The notes under the pieces were generated by a model, which saw only the letters and a list, made by a program, of their open reading frames with translations, had not been told where the DNA came from and did no database searches. A DNA stretch of 64,000 bases from Limnomonas spitsbergensis. Its lineage: Eukaryota > Chlorophyta > Chlorophyceae > Chlamydomonadales. A program made the position numbers and the translations under genes. The stretch spans positions 744,001 to 808,000 of the forward strand of contig JAYJMM010000063.1 of the NCBI GenBank assembly GCA_037349105.1. Reading direction: 5' to 3'. This document shows positions 35,801 to 44,934 of this stretch, piece by piece (positions within the stretch are counted from its first letter, which is position 1; each line of letters starts with the position of its first letter).

Positions 35801-38800
35801 TAGCTTTCTTTCTGTCTTGCCATCCCAACAGGCATCACCTGCACTCGGATGTAGCTGGCCAGGAGCTGAGACCCCAGCGATTGCACCATCGGGAGGGGCG
35901 TGTTGATGAGGGTGCAGAGCTGCAGCACATTGCACACAAGTGTGACTCGTACTGTGCAGAACATACCGCGTGCTGCAACCGTCAGGGTGGTGCTTTCATT
36001 GATCCGTGTCTCAGGACGTTCTGTCTGTACATGGCTACATGCCGTAATTAAGAAGCCTCAAGATGCAGGTACATAACCAGAGAAGACTCGAGATACAGGT
36101 GCAGGTACAGGTACATGCCGTTACTGAGAAGCCTCCAGCCTTGGTCTGCGAGCTCCGAGGACAGAGAGGACACCGATGAAAAGTGTGGGCAGGGGGGCGC
36201 TGATGAAAAATACATGTCGTAACTGAAAAGCCTCAAGATTGCCGGTCTGGATATGAGGAGTGCCTGTCATCCAGCCGTTCACCAGCGCTTCAGGCCAGCT
36301 GTGACCAGCTAAAACCAGCGCCTTGCCTAAGCTGTAACCAGCTGAAACCAGCGCCTTGCCTTAGCAAAAACCAGTGCCTCAGGCCCCAGCTGAAAGCTTG
36401 GAACGCTCACCAGTGCCTCGGGCAAGTGAATCAACTCCTTGGAGAAATAATTCATGGAGTAGCTGCTGTCTTCATCACAGGACCTGATGCAGTGGGGTGG
36501 ACGGGCACAGGCTCAGAGGCTGCATCGCAATGACACTATGCTGTAAGTGGTTGTGGGTGGTTGTGGGTGGTCATGGGTGGTGGGTGGTTATATCCAATTT
36601 GTAACAAAGACAATTATGCATATGCTATCAAGCGGTCAACCCAGGAGGGTTGAGCAGCTGGTCATTCCAGCTGCTTGACGACCTGGATCGCTCGTCATTT
36701 GTGATCATTCCACTGGGGATTTCTAAGAGCGGGAGATGCATTCGGGCTCGATGGCTGGACAGCTGGTTAAGCAGCAGGGCCAGCTTTTACTGTCCGCTTG
36801 ATTCAGCTGCAGCCACGGCCTGAGGTTGAGGGGGCCGGGTGCAGCAGGCCCTGCTGTTCGGTGCAACGGCCAGTAGAAGTAGGGTCCCCATGGGCCCAGT
36901 GGTGGCCACTGGCCACCACCCGGCGGCCTTCCTTAAATGTGATACTTTGTGGTGTGGCGCAAACTTGATACCGTAGATTTTCTTTGCCTTCCCTCATTAG
37001 TAGCGTTCTTTGGGGGATCCATTAATATCCAATTTATCGAGTGTCGAGTGTCGAGTGTCGAGTGTCGACGCCAGTGTTCAGTCAGAAATTTAGAGTTTTG
37101 GTGAATAATCTGCCCTGAGGACAGCATAAATACAATTCGTTTCTTTCATACACGAGAAAAGGCAAATTAAATCTTGGGTAAGCACCTCTACTTAACACTG
37201 CCTAGCGGAAGCTGGGTTACTAGGGTATTGTTGAGTGCAAGGTGACTGCATGCTGACATGCTGACAAATGCTTACCTGTCCAGCAGCTCAATGTATATGT
37301 ACACGCCGATGAAGGCGTAGCCGATGTCCCTGCCAGTCAGAGACCTCTTGATGCGTTTGGACAGCTGCTTGGAAAGCTGGAGATCGTGGGAGGCAGCATG
37401 TCGGCATGCAAGGGATCAGGTTGTTCTGTGGAGTTTTTTTAGCTCAACAGAGCATCACATTTGATGCATGGGACATGTGCCTCTTCCCCGGCACAGGCAC
37501 TAACTATGCTAGGACAGGGAGCGAAAAACAGTGCTCCGCCTGGGCTAGCAACCAACACACAACCACCGAGCAGTAGTGATTGTATTGCCGGCCGAGGTGG
37601 AATTGTGGGAGGCAGCATGCCAGCATTCGAGGGTTCAGGTTGTCAGTGAATGATTTGGCGGCCTAGGTGAAATGGTGGGAGGCAGAAATGATATGGGAAA
37701 GCTGGGCATCGTGGGAGGCTGGGAGCTGTTTGGAACCGTGGGATGCCAGGATGCCACGGTCCAGGTTGTCAGGGAATGCATTAGCGGCTCAGGTGAACCC
37801 AGGATGCCAATACAATTCCATGTAATTCAGTATTTTAGGACCGGTAGGCTATGAACTGAAAAACAAGTATGTTCAAAAAAAGAAAACAAACTAGATTGCA
37901 TTTTAGGTTCAGAAGCGTCCAAGCGAAGAGATGACGGGTGGGTGTTGAAGGGCGGTTCAGCGGGCACTCAGGGCAACATGGGAAAGGGGAAGGGAAACGA
38001 TGCAAGGAGCGGAAGTGTAGACGAGCTTGGGAGGTGCTGTGGTCATGCTCTCTTCCGGGTTCAAAAGCTGATGAGAACACCGTCCAGAGTGGTCGTGACA
38101 GCACACGCAGACACGCTCCAGAGTTGAGTAATGGGAACCTCTTGGCAGCAATTCAACTCCGTCCCGAAGCTGACGGCAGTAGAGTGGTTAGGCCGGCTGC
38201 ATCATGCCCTGCTCCTTGAGCCACCGGCCCAAGGCCGATCATGGTTTGATCCCCATCGGCCCAGTGGTGGCAGCGTGCCCCCCCCCCCCAAAGGTGGTAT
38301 GTTGCACACTTCAGATAAACTGGCATGCATGGAGCGTGCGGGTTTGCTGAGCATGGCGGTATCACGCATGGGGAGGACGTGCCAGTGTAAGTGGCATTGG
38401 GCAGAAAGGCCTGCGTGGGCAGCAAGGCCCATGCAGGCCTTGCTGCCCATGCAGGCCTTGCTAGTGACTAGGACTAGGAAATAATCTTAAGGGGGCAAGC
38501 CTTAGGCGCATACCGGTAGGTGGATTTACCTGCGATCATGGTACTCCGTGTGCGGCAAGTCACTGAGCACTCCCTCATGTCCACATACCGCTAGAGCTCT
38601 CTCGAACTTGGACCCCCCAGCACCAGGAGCCATTTCACATCAGCTCTTATGAATCTCTATGCACGCCCCTTGCACTCTTAAAACGGCCTGAAATAATCTG
38701 CCGGCCTGTACGGATCTCCTTTCCAATTGCACAGGCACCACCAGGCACCCGCCATGCACCTTTGCGACCTTATCTGGGTGGTATTATTGCTCACACCTTC

Positions 38801-38940
38801 GAGATTTTATCAGGGTGGTGCTGAGCCCACTGATGGAGCTTCCCAATGGCCTGCATGACTCTGCTGGGCATCGGCTTGGAGGGGTCAGGCGGCTCGGGGG
38901 GGAACGCGTCCGGCATGCTGACATAGCGCATGCAGCCCAT
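23806..38940 (-). CDS. EFR3-like plasma-membrane scaffold (plant SRL2/EFOP type), 12 exons, ~895 aa
   Basis: EFR3 proteins are ARM/HEAT-repeat rods anchored by an acylated N-terminus; they tether PI 4-kinase III alpha to the plasma membrane. Exons, 5' to 3' on the minus strand: 38940-38797, 37376-37276, 36483-36411, 35919-35839, 35244-34951, 34211-34175, 33903-33729, 33215-33170, 27995-27696, 26102-25680, 25324-25004, 24498-23806. They total 2688 nt, exactly 896 codons, with all phases compatible. Family landmarks are AFPPE..IGKLHQWA..HPDKISK (the IGKL motif), LTGRDIGYAFIGVYIYIELL (GNIGSVKV.L.IYKKLL in plants), LGSQLLASYI, RELAMQVGDAAQL (AELSNKVGDAGPIL in plants) and FPALLLQQLGPHL. The start Met precedes Gly-Cys (MGC), fitting N-myristoylation or palmitoylation. 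The C-terminus is acidic and low-complexity, ending at a TGA at 23806; a further 3' exon is possible. One short exon in the 27996-33169 intron may be missing, because about 40 residues of the plant alignment are absent there. Confidence 0.85.
24756..24901. repeat. 16-bp minisatellite, 9 copies
   Basis: Perfect tandem CTCATTACTGTCCGTG in the EFR3-like intron between exons 11 and 12. Perfect identity indicates a young array. Confidence 0.97.
26537..27629. repeat. 34-bp minisatellite, ~32 copies
   Basis: Unit CAGCTGGGCTCCACCATG, then CCCCCCATCTGATGCA. Sites alternate CCACCATG, CCGCCATA and CCACCATA. It lies in the EFR3-like intron between exons 9 and 10. The unit has no stop in any minus-strand frame, so all three show 343-454 codon ORFs; none is a gene. 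Confidence 0.97.
28030..28900. repeat. ~116-bp compound minisatellite, ~7 copies
   Basis: Higher-order unit built from roughly 29-bp subunits sharing GATGCAGGTTGGCAGCC, CATGTTAGCAATTGTCAGG and GTAGCTGTCAGGAATGCAGG. In the EFR3-like intron between exons 8 and 9. Confidence 0.93.
28943..30532. repeat. 74-bp minisatellite with embedded telomere motif, ~21 copies
   Basis: Unit GCCTTGCTGGCATAGGC, AATGTTCCCGGTGCCATC, TCTACCCTGATCCC, then TAAACCCTAAACGATAAACC. The block order at about 29030-29690 recurs at about 29700-30290 with the same private variants (TTTACCCTAAA at the end of each), so segmental duplication within the array is visible. Confidence 0.97.
30862..32620. repeat. 32-bp minisatellite, ~54 copies
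   Basis: Unit GAGCCTGTCTCAGCATTT, ACAATTCAATCAGT, with variants CAACCAG, CAATGAG and GCATGTC. In the EFR3-like intron between exons 8 and 9. Confidence 0.97.
33590..33720. repeat. C-rich low-complexity tract
   Basis: Runs of C up to 14 with scattered A/T in the EFR3-like intron just downstream (transcript sense) of exon 7. A decayed copy of the exon 7 donor edge sits at about 33497-33521. Confidence 0.9.
34470..34950. repeat. Degenerate CCTACACCCTCATCC / telomere-like intronic repeat
   Basis: Loose tandem copies mixing CCTCAAAGCATCCTA, CACCCTCATCCC and AAACCCTCAA fill the intron between EFR3-like exons 5 and 6. Confidence 0.8.
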
Positions 38941-40404
38941 GCATGTGTGTGCGCATGGGAGCGCAAAGCCGAGCCAGTCCAAGAATCCCCATATCCAGAT
39001 AGCATCCGAAATCCTGGGGGGAAATTAGGGTGCATACGGGTACTCAGGAGAGAGGTTGCGTTGGGAGTGCCTTTCGGCTAGACATGGATTAAACCCTGCC
39101 TTTTCTTGATCCTTCTGAAGGCCCGACGTACAACTGGGACGAGCCCGTCAGCCCTTCCAGAGAAGGAGGGGCCTCGATCATCGTCCGGCGTCCAAGGCTG
39201 GAAGAGTCGGGAGCGTTCAGAGACGCCTGGCGCATTCAAATCCTCGGGACCGTAGCGGTTGGTCATGATTGGCCCGTGGCAGGTCGAGTGGTTGTTACAG
39301 CTCTAGGAATTTGTATCCGCCGAGGCAGCAGGCGACAGGGCCCGCTAATTCGACCCGGGAATCCAGGGGGTATTGCAGCGTCATCTAAGCTTGCGGAATG
39401 CAAGCTGGTTTCGCTGGTTCGCAAGGTTGGGAAAGTCCTCTCTGAACCTGAACCGATTTCACACCCGCGCATGGGCAGAGGCTGGCGGGCGATGCACGGC
39501 TGCACCGGTGCAAATAAATTTAATAGCAGGCTGGATGCCCATGCTGAGCATTAAATTGCTGTTGGGATTGCGCGGGCGGAGTCAAGTTATGCATAAGTCG
39601 TGGGCTGGGGCATGCTCAGCCAGGGCAGGGCATCGCCCTTGACGGAGCCCCGGATTTGGGCGGCCCCGAGAAAAAGAACTAAGAGAAGGGTACTGTTTAG
39701 AGAAATGTAAGGAAAGGTAGAAGGGTAAGGTTAAGGAAGAAAGGTATATAAGAGAGAAAGGTAAGGTTTAGGCAGCCATTTCCAATGAGGGTAATGATAT
39801 CCCAGCAAAAAAGGCCATACAGCATCTTTCACGAGGCCTAGTGTTCCTTTTGCCTGTTTTGTACTTGTTAGAATATTGCAATCCCTTGGTTCAATCAACC
39901 TGGTCCCAGGTGATGGCAAGCCAAGGTACATTTCGTCCATTATTCTTTGAAGTACCTGACTACGGTACCTATATACATCATGAAATTATCTTAAATTGAA
40001 ATAATTGTGCTTATAAGTAATAAGAATCGACGCGCAACGGCCTGCCGGGGGTGGGCGTGGCTGGAGGGGGGCGAATTTCGACACGGGCGGCGGTCGGAGG
40101 CTGGGGGCCTCCCGACATGGGCGTGGCCGCTGGTTTGGGACCCATTTGGGGACCCATACTACTCATTGCACATCCTTGTAGCTCCGGAATTTGTCTGCTA
40201 TTGTCTGCCACACGCTGCTGATTCTTTCTGGCTGGCCAAGCTGGATGCGTTCCCTCATAGCCAGGATAATTTCGGAGAATGCTGGTACTGGCCACTTACG
40301 AAACGAAACGAAAAGAGGGCCAGAATCACATCATTTCTTTTGGGTTAAATAAGGCTGGGACTGCTCCTGGAAAATATGGTGCTACCAGTCTTAGGCTTTA
40401 CCAG

Positions 40405-41492
40405 AATGAAGTCAATGACGTTACACCTCTGGGCCCTGCTCAAAAACGGCTCGGCCGTGAGGGCGCCTCACTAAAGAGTTGGGAGGAAAGATGGAAAGAA
40501 ACACAGAAGGGGGCAGGACAAAAGAAAGGTGGGAAAGTGAAGGGACAAAACAAAAGGCTGAAAAATAACAAAATACAAAGGAAGTTCCAACCTCTGAAAA
40601 AGTCTACGCCTCAACGATATCTACCACGTCGTCCACAAAGGCCAAGGCATCTCACCCAAGCCTGCCCCGGTACAACTCTAAGAAGTCCCTAGCACCGTTC
40701 GGAGGACCTACCCATCCCCGCTCTACTTATCTCCAAGTTGATCCTGCACGCTGGGGCAGTGAAAACAAGCTTGCAGCGCACGTCAGTCTCCCCCAGCCCA
40801 ACATCGCAGGCAGCACCGTCTGTCACGCTGCTGCCCACTGCGCCGTCCTCTAGTGTCAGCCGTGCTGACGGCGCCGAGCCGCAACCAGACAAGTGATGAA
40901 GTATGCGGAACATCACAGTTCACAACCGTACCCTATGTCACCATCAAGGCTGTGGAAGAGGGGCCTCGGGAGTTGGGAGGGGGCTATCACTTGTATAAAA
41001 AGTGGATTTCCGGCCCAGCCCTGGAAAGTAAAGTCTTACATGTCCCAGAGACCCAGAGGAAAGGAAGCGGCTGGTTGGAGATACTTAGAGCTCCCGTATC
41101 TATCTTACAGGCTCAACCCGAGCCAACTGTAACCGGGGAAAGCTTTCGTTTCCAGCCACACACTCAGCTGGCCGCCTGGCCGCCGACGTAGATGAGTCTT
41201 GTTAAGCATGGTCCAGAGGTGCAACTAAGGTCATTGTCTCATTGATACTGCAGAAGTGCAGAGGTACCAAAGGCTGGACCCAACTCACACGGAAGCATGG
41301 ACAAGCCCGGCACTTCATCTTGGGTGGGTACTGGGTATCCAGGCATCAGAGGATTCAGATGGCCCTTGATAATATTATACATCGCCCCGCTTAGGCTGGC
41401 CCTTTTTAGTTTCTTCTCTTCTCCCTTCTGATCAGTGGGGCGCCCTCACGGCAGAGCTTTGAGCGGGCCTAGAGGTGTAACGTTATTGACAG
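40405..41492. mobile_element. Putative ~1.1-kb element with long terminal inverted repeats
   Basis: The left end reads GTCAATGACGTTACACC, TCTGGGCCCTGCTC, GGCTCGGCCGTGAGGGCG, then a purine-rich tract. The right end (about 41395-41492) is its reverse complement: pyrimidine-rich tract, GGGCGCCCTCACGGC, AGAGC, GGGCC.AGAGGTGTAACG, TTATTGACA. Inverted similarity spans roughly 100 bp. No transposase is recognised, so it would be non-autonomous. Confidence 0.55.
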
Positions 41493-41599
41493 AAGGGGGT
41501 CGGACAAAAGAAAGGGGGGAAAAGTGGTGTAATGTCATTGACTTAGGTTGGCACGTCATTGACTTAGGTTGGCATGGCCGCGTGGGCGCCTAGGGGCCC

Positions 41600-41835
41600 A
41601 GCGGTTTAGAACGGTGCATACCCGCTGCCCACTGGGCCCTGCTGAACGCTCGGCCGCGTGGGGCTGCCTGGTTAGGGAATGACTTAGTTCAATTCCAGCT
41701 ACCATGCACAGCCAGGACCATGGTGCAGCCATGCCAACCTCCTATGTGAGGGGGTAGGACATGGAACCCGGCGATCTAGGCATGGGGGGAGAGAAGATCT
41801 GAAGATCGTGTGGCGGGTTCCGTCCCTCATTCTTT
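41600..41835 (+). repeat. ~220-bp SINE/MITE-like repeat (family S), copy 1
   Basis: Starts GGTGCATACCCGCTG, continues TGGGCCCTGCTGAACGCTCG, CAATTCCAGCTACCATGCAC, GACCATGGTGCAGCCATGCC and ends near GATCGTGTGGCGGGTTC. Copies 2 and 3 keep the same order at 80-90% by eye. The end resembles a Pol III B box. Confidence 0.75.
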
Positions 41836-41995
41836 GGATATGGATGTCAGAGGTGTAACGTCATTGACATAGCCACACTTAGATTGGCATTCGTCCCCCT
41901 CTCACCTTGTCGTCGATCCTGCCCACCATAAAGTATTAAATGTCCCTTCCTCCAACCGGACAGTTGGGTGACGTTTGAATGTTTGATCATGGGCC

Positions 41996-42215
41996 AGAGG
42001 TTTAGACTAGTGCATACCGGTGGGCTCTGCCGGACGCTCGGCCACGTGGGGCTGGTAGGGAATGACTAGGCTCAATTCCAGGTACCATGCACAGCCTGGG
42101 CCATGGTGCAGCCATGCCATCCTCCTATGCAAAGGGGCATGAACATGGAACCCGGCGCTCAAGTCGGGGGGAGAGAGAAGATCGTGTGGCCGGTTCGATC
42201 CCTCAACCTCTGGGT
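41996..42215 (+). repeat. Family S repeat, copy 2
   Basis: Same order of blocks as copy 1. Its end reads GTGTGGCCGGTTCGATCCC, a good match to the tRNA B-box consensus GGTTCGANNCC. Confidence 0.75.
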
Positions 42216-42309
42216 ATGGATGCCACCCGCGTTATAACACTGAACCCTATCACGTCATTACCTTCGTGTGACATGGTTCCTTGGTTGCCGCAGGGGAGAG
42301 GCTCCATCA

Positions 42310-42400
42310 GACTTGGCTGGCTGGCGGTGCAGCGTAATGATTCGGAATCATTGTGCCCTTGCATTCAGGCTTCGATGCCCCATCGCATGGAACCATTATG
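42310..42400 (+). other. tRNA-like relic (Pro-CGG-like anticodon arm)
   Basis: AATGA-TTCGGAA-TCATT forms a perfect 5-bp stem with a 7-base loop, anticodon CGG. It is preceded by TGGCTGGCGGTGCAG (poor A box) and followed by GGCTTCGATGCC (B-box-like). The acceptor and T stems do not pair convincingly, so it is not called as a functional tRNA. Confidence 0.35.
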
Positions 42401-43061
42401 GACGTATGGTCAGCGGCTGGGGACATTTCATACCCTTCAGATAGTTGTAATTCTTGAGTTTTGCGCCAGTCCCCGGTTGCCACATTGTGCCTCTAGCAGC
42501 AAAATGCCGAAAAAGTGCAGCATGAACTTATGGTAATCAAGGGCCGATACCAGTGAATCAGGTGCTACAGGCAAGATTCAAAAATCAAGAATTTGATTTA
42601 TGTTTCTCCTGTCTAATAGTCCCCTCTATGAATTTGAATGTTTGCCAACTCAAGAGGCAATGAGCACCCAATCAAAAGGGATTTGAAATACTCTGGCCAA
42701 TGTCAGAGGCCTGGGGAGGGTTAGTGGAGGTATCAAACAGCCAAAATCCGATTGGCCCCTTCATCCAATGGAAAACATCCTTCATGTATGCTGGCCCAGG
42801 ATGATCCTGAGCAAATGACATGGATTCCTGACTCCTGAAAGGTGCACAGAAACATTTCTGCAGGCAGGTATTTTTTATTCACTCTTTCTGCGGGTAGCTA
42901 GGTGGCAGCTGGACGGCTGGTGCTCAAAATCGGTGCAGGCTGGACAACCCCTCAGTGGCCTTTTTGAGCAGGGCCCAGAGGTGTAACGTCATTGACCCCT
43001 CAAGTGGGAAAAGACTCGCTACCTGGCAACAAGTAAAGATCTGACCGCTCCATGACTCCTG

Positions 43062-44072
43062 TCAGCGCCCTGACCCGCCGTTGAGGCGGAGCATCAGGTG
43101 GATGCAAGCTGACTTGTGGACCCCATATGCGGACAGCGTGCTGTCATCCTTTGCCAGCTGTTTTCCACCGAACGTGAGCCGCTGCTCGCGGCATCTGATG
43201 CCTGCACGCCATGAGGAAAATGAGGAGCCTGTCTCAAAAGAAACGAAGAAAAAATTACGCCCCCCAAGGGGCGTGCAGGTTCAGGGAACAGCGCAGCTCG
43301 GGGCCTAGGAGCCCGTCTCAAGCACTCAGGAAAATTATACACTCCCGTCTCGCTCGTCATAATGAGCCAATCTGAGAACTTGAGAGGCAGGAAAGAGTGC
43401 AAAGCTTGCATGACAGCTTAGCGAATACTGCGGCATTACCGTAGATGCTCTTGATGAGCCTCTTCAGGGTCAGGACCGTGTCAGACAGTTTGATCTCGAG
43501 TACTCGGCTCTTCCCATCTAGGGCTTTCACAAAAATCTGTTGGGGCACCTGCAGCGTGACCATTCATTGCGAACATCCATCAGGATTTATGAATTGTCAG
43601 GGTGATATAGTGGTTTTTTAATTTGAGAGCCATAAGACGGTGCACTGCTGAAGGCGTCCTGTCATTTACTAAGGGACCTAATGGTCATGGCAGTGACTTC
43701 AAGAAATCAAAGATGCCGGGACAATGTCAATGACTGCCACGGCCTCAAGCAAGGGACAAATATCCTGCAGGTTTGTTGTTTTTGTTGTCAAGTAGAGGTG
43801 CAGATTTCGAAAACATTCCATCAGATAGATTCAGAGAGTAAACATTGTCCGAATCTTACCATGGCGGACACTGAATCCATGGCCAGTTGCATTAGTTGGA
43901 AGTTCGGCTTGAGCACTGCCGCTGATCTGGCAAGGGGGAGTCGACATATGGGACAGTCTTTCAGATCCGCTTGCTGAAGGCAGGTCTTGCAGAACGAATG
44001 CCCACAGTCGAGTTGCAGCGGAACCCTGGCTGCTCTGTTGAACACTTCGAAGCAAATTGGGCATTCCGCCAT
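43062..44072 (-). CDS. RING finger-ubiquitin-like fusion protein, 153 aa, 3 exons
   Basis: Exons 44072-43860, 43548-43440 and 43201-43062 join in phase into 154 codons including TGA. Residues 4-43 form a C3HC4 RING: CPIC, then CGHSFCKTC, then CPICR, the E2-binding fold of ubiquitin ligases. After a linker of about 30 residues, residues 74-150 align along their whole length with ubiquitin: QQIFVKALDGK, LSDTVLTLKRLIKSIYGI, REQRLTFGGKQL, TLSAYGVHKS and IHLMLRLNGG, then a three-residue tail SGR. Relative to ubiquitin, K6, K11, K27, K48, K63, L8 and the GG are kept. Ile44 is Thr, Val70 is Met, K29 is Leu, K33 is Ile and Arg74 is Asn. One residue is inserted in the D52-G53 loop. Known E3s with UBL domains usually carry them N-terminally or internally. 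A C-terminal UBL with extended di-glycine could be a processed modifier or an autoinhibitory or proteasome-docking tail. Function is inferred from domains only. Confidence 0.87.
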
Positions 44073-44934
44073 TGCTGCTCGACCAAATATCGAATATGAC
44101 AGCTAGCAATATGCGTTAAATCCGATTCCGCGTCAATGCCGTTTGCACCGCCAAAGTAGATTCTTGATCCACGCGGCTACTCCAAGATTAGGGTTCTTTC
44201 AACCGCCGTCAGTTCCAACATCGTATCAGGGAGCAGTCAATCTGTCATGTAATGGTCAGTTGTCAAGAATATCTTCAGTACTGTCACCTGCCACGCACGT
44301 ATATGAAGTGTACATACGCTAGCGATGCCTCGTTCATGCTGTCAATAGCACTGAGATCACATGGGGTGTGTAAGTGTGTTCAACATTGTGCCGAGCCTAC
44401 CGTTGCCTGAACGGTACACTCAATTTTGAAAACAAACAAAGACGCTTGAGATGGCAGCGGAGTTGGAACCAGAGATGCTGGACTGTACTTCCGGTGGCAC
44501 GCGTCAGAGACTCAGATCGAGCGAGCCACAATTACTATTTGCCGGTTGCTGATGTGATTGACATCTGCAGGCTAAGAATCACATGAATTCCGGTATATCT
44601 GACCAGATATGACGATGAAAGCAGTCTAGGACAACTCCTGCAGGGTGCCTCCGTCAGGTTGAGCAGTTCAGGAGACTCCCTGGGTCCTCAGGCCAGATCT
44701 GCCTGACACTGGCTTTGTCATATTTCAAGGAAGGACGCAAAACAATGCACAGATATCACTGAACTCTAAACTTTTGACCCAGTATGACTGACCAAATAAA
44801 TGCTGTGATAGGGCAGTGATTGAGGTAAGGACGCAAGACAAAGCGCATCAATCACTGAAACAAATCTTTTGACCCAGCATGACCCAAGCATTGACAGAGT
44901 TCGGGCAATGATAGAGCAGCCAGGTGCCAAAAAC
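44073..44934. other. Spacer between CorA gene and RING-UBL gene
   Basis: About 860 bp between two co-oriented minus-strand genes. It must hold the RING-UBL promoter and CorA 3' UTR. A near-duplicate phrase AGGACGCAA.ACAA.GC (44732, 44827) with TTTTGACCCAG repeats (44772, 44868) is visible; no other gene seen. Confidence 0.5.

Larger units (their letters stand above)
38941..43061. other. Intergenic region with transposon relics
   Basis: No host gene recognised. It holds an inverted-repeat-bounded element (40405-41492), two copies of a ~220-bp repeat (41600-41835, 41996-42215), a tRNA-like relic (about 42310-42400) and a lone terminal-repeat copy (42958-42995). ORFs at 39276-39554, 40007-40348 and 40279-40692 show no motif I recognise; the last lies inside the element. 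Confidence 0.6.

Noticed and set aside
39078..39554. Overlapping ORFs resembling retroelement coding sequence
   Set aside because: No reverse transcriptase, integrase or gag motifs could be identified; left unannotated.
40279..40692. Lys/Gln-rich ORF as a transposase
   Set aside because: No catalytic motif or domain pattern seen; low-complexity basic tail inside a probable non-autonomous element.
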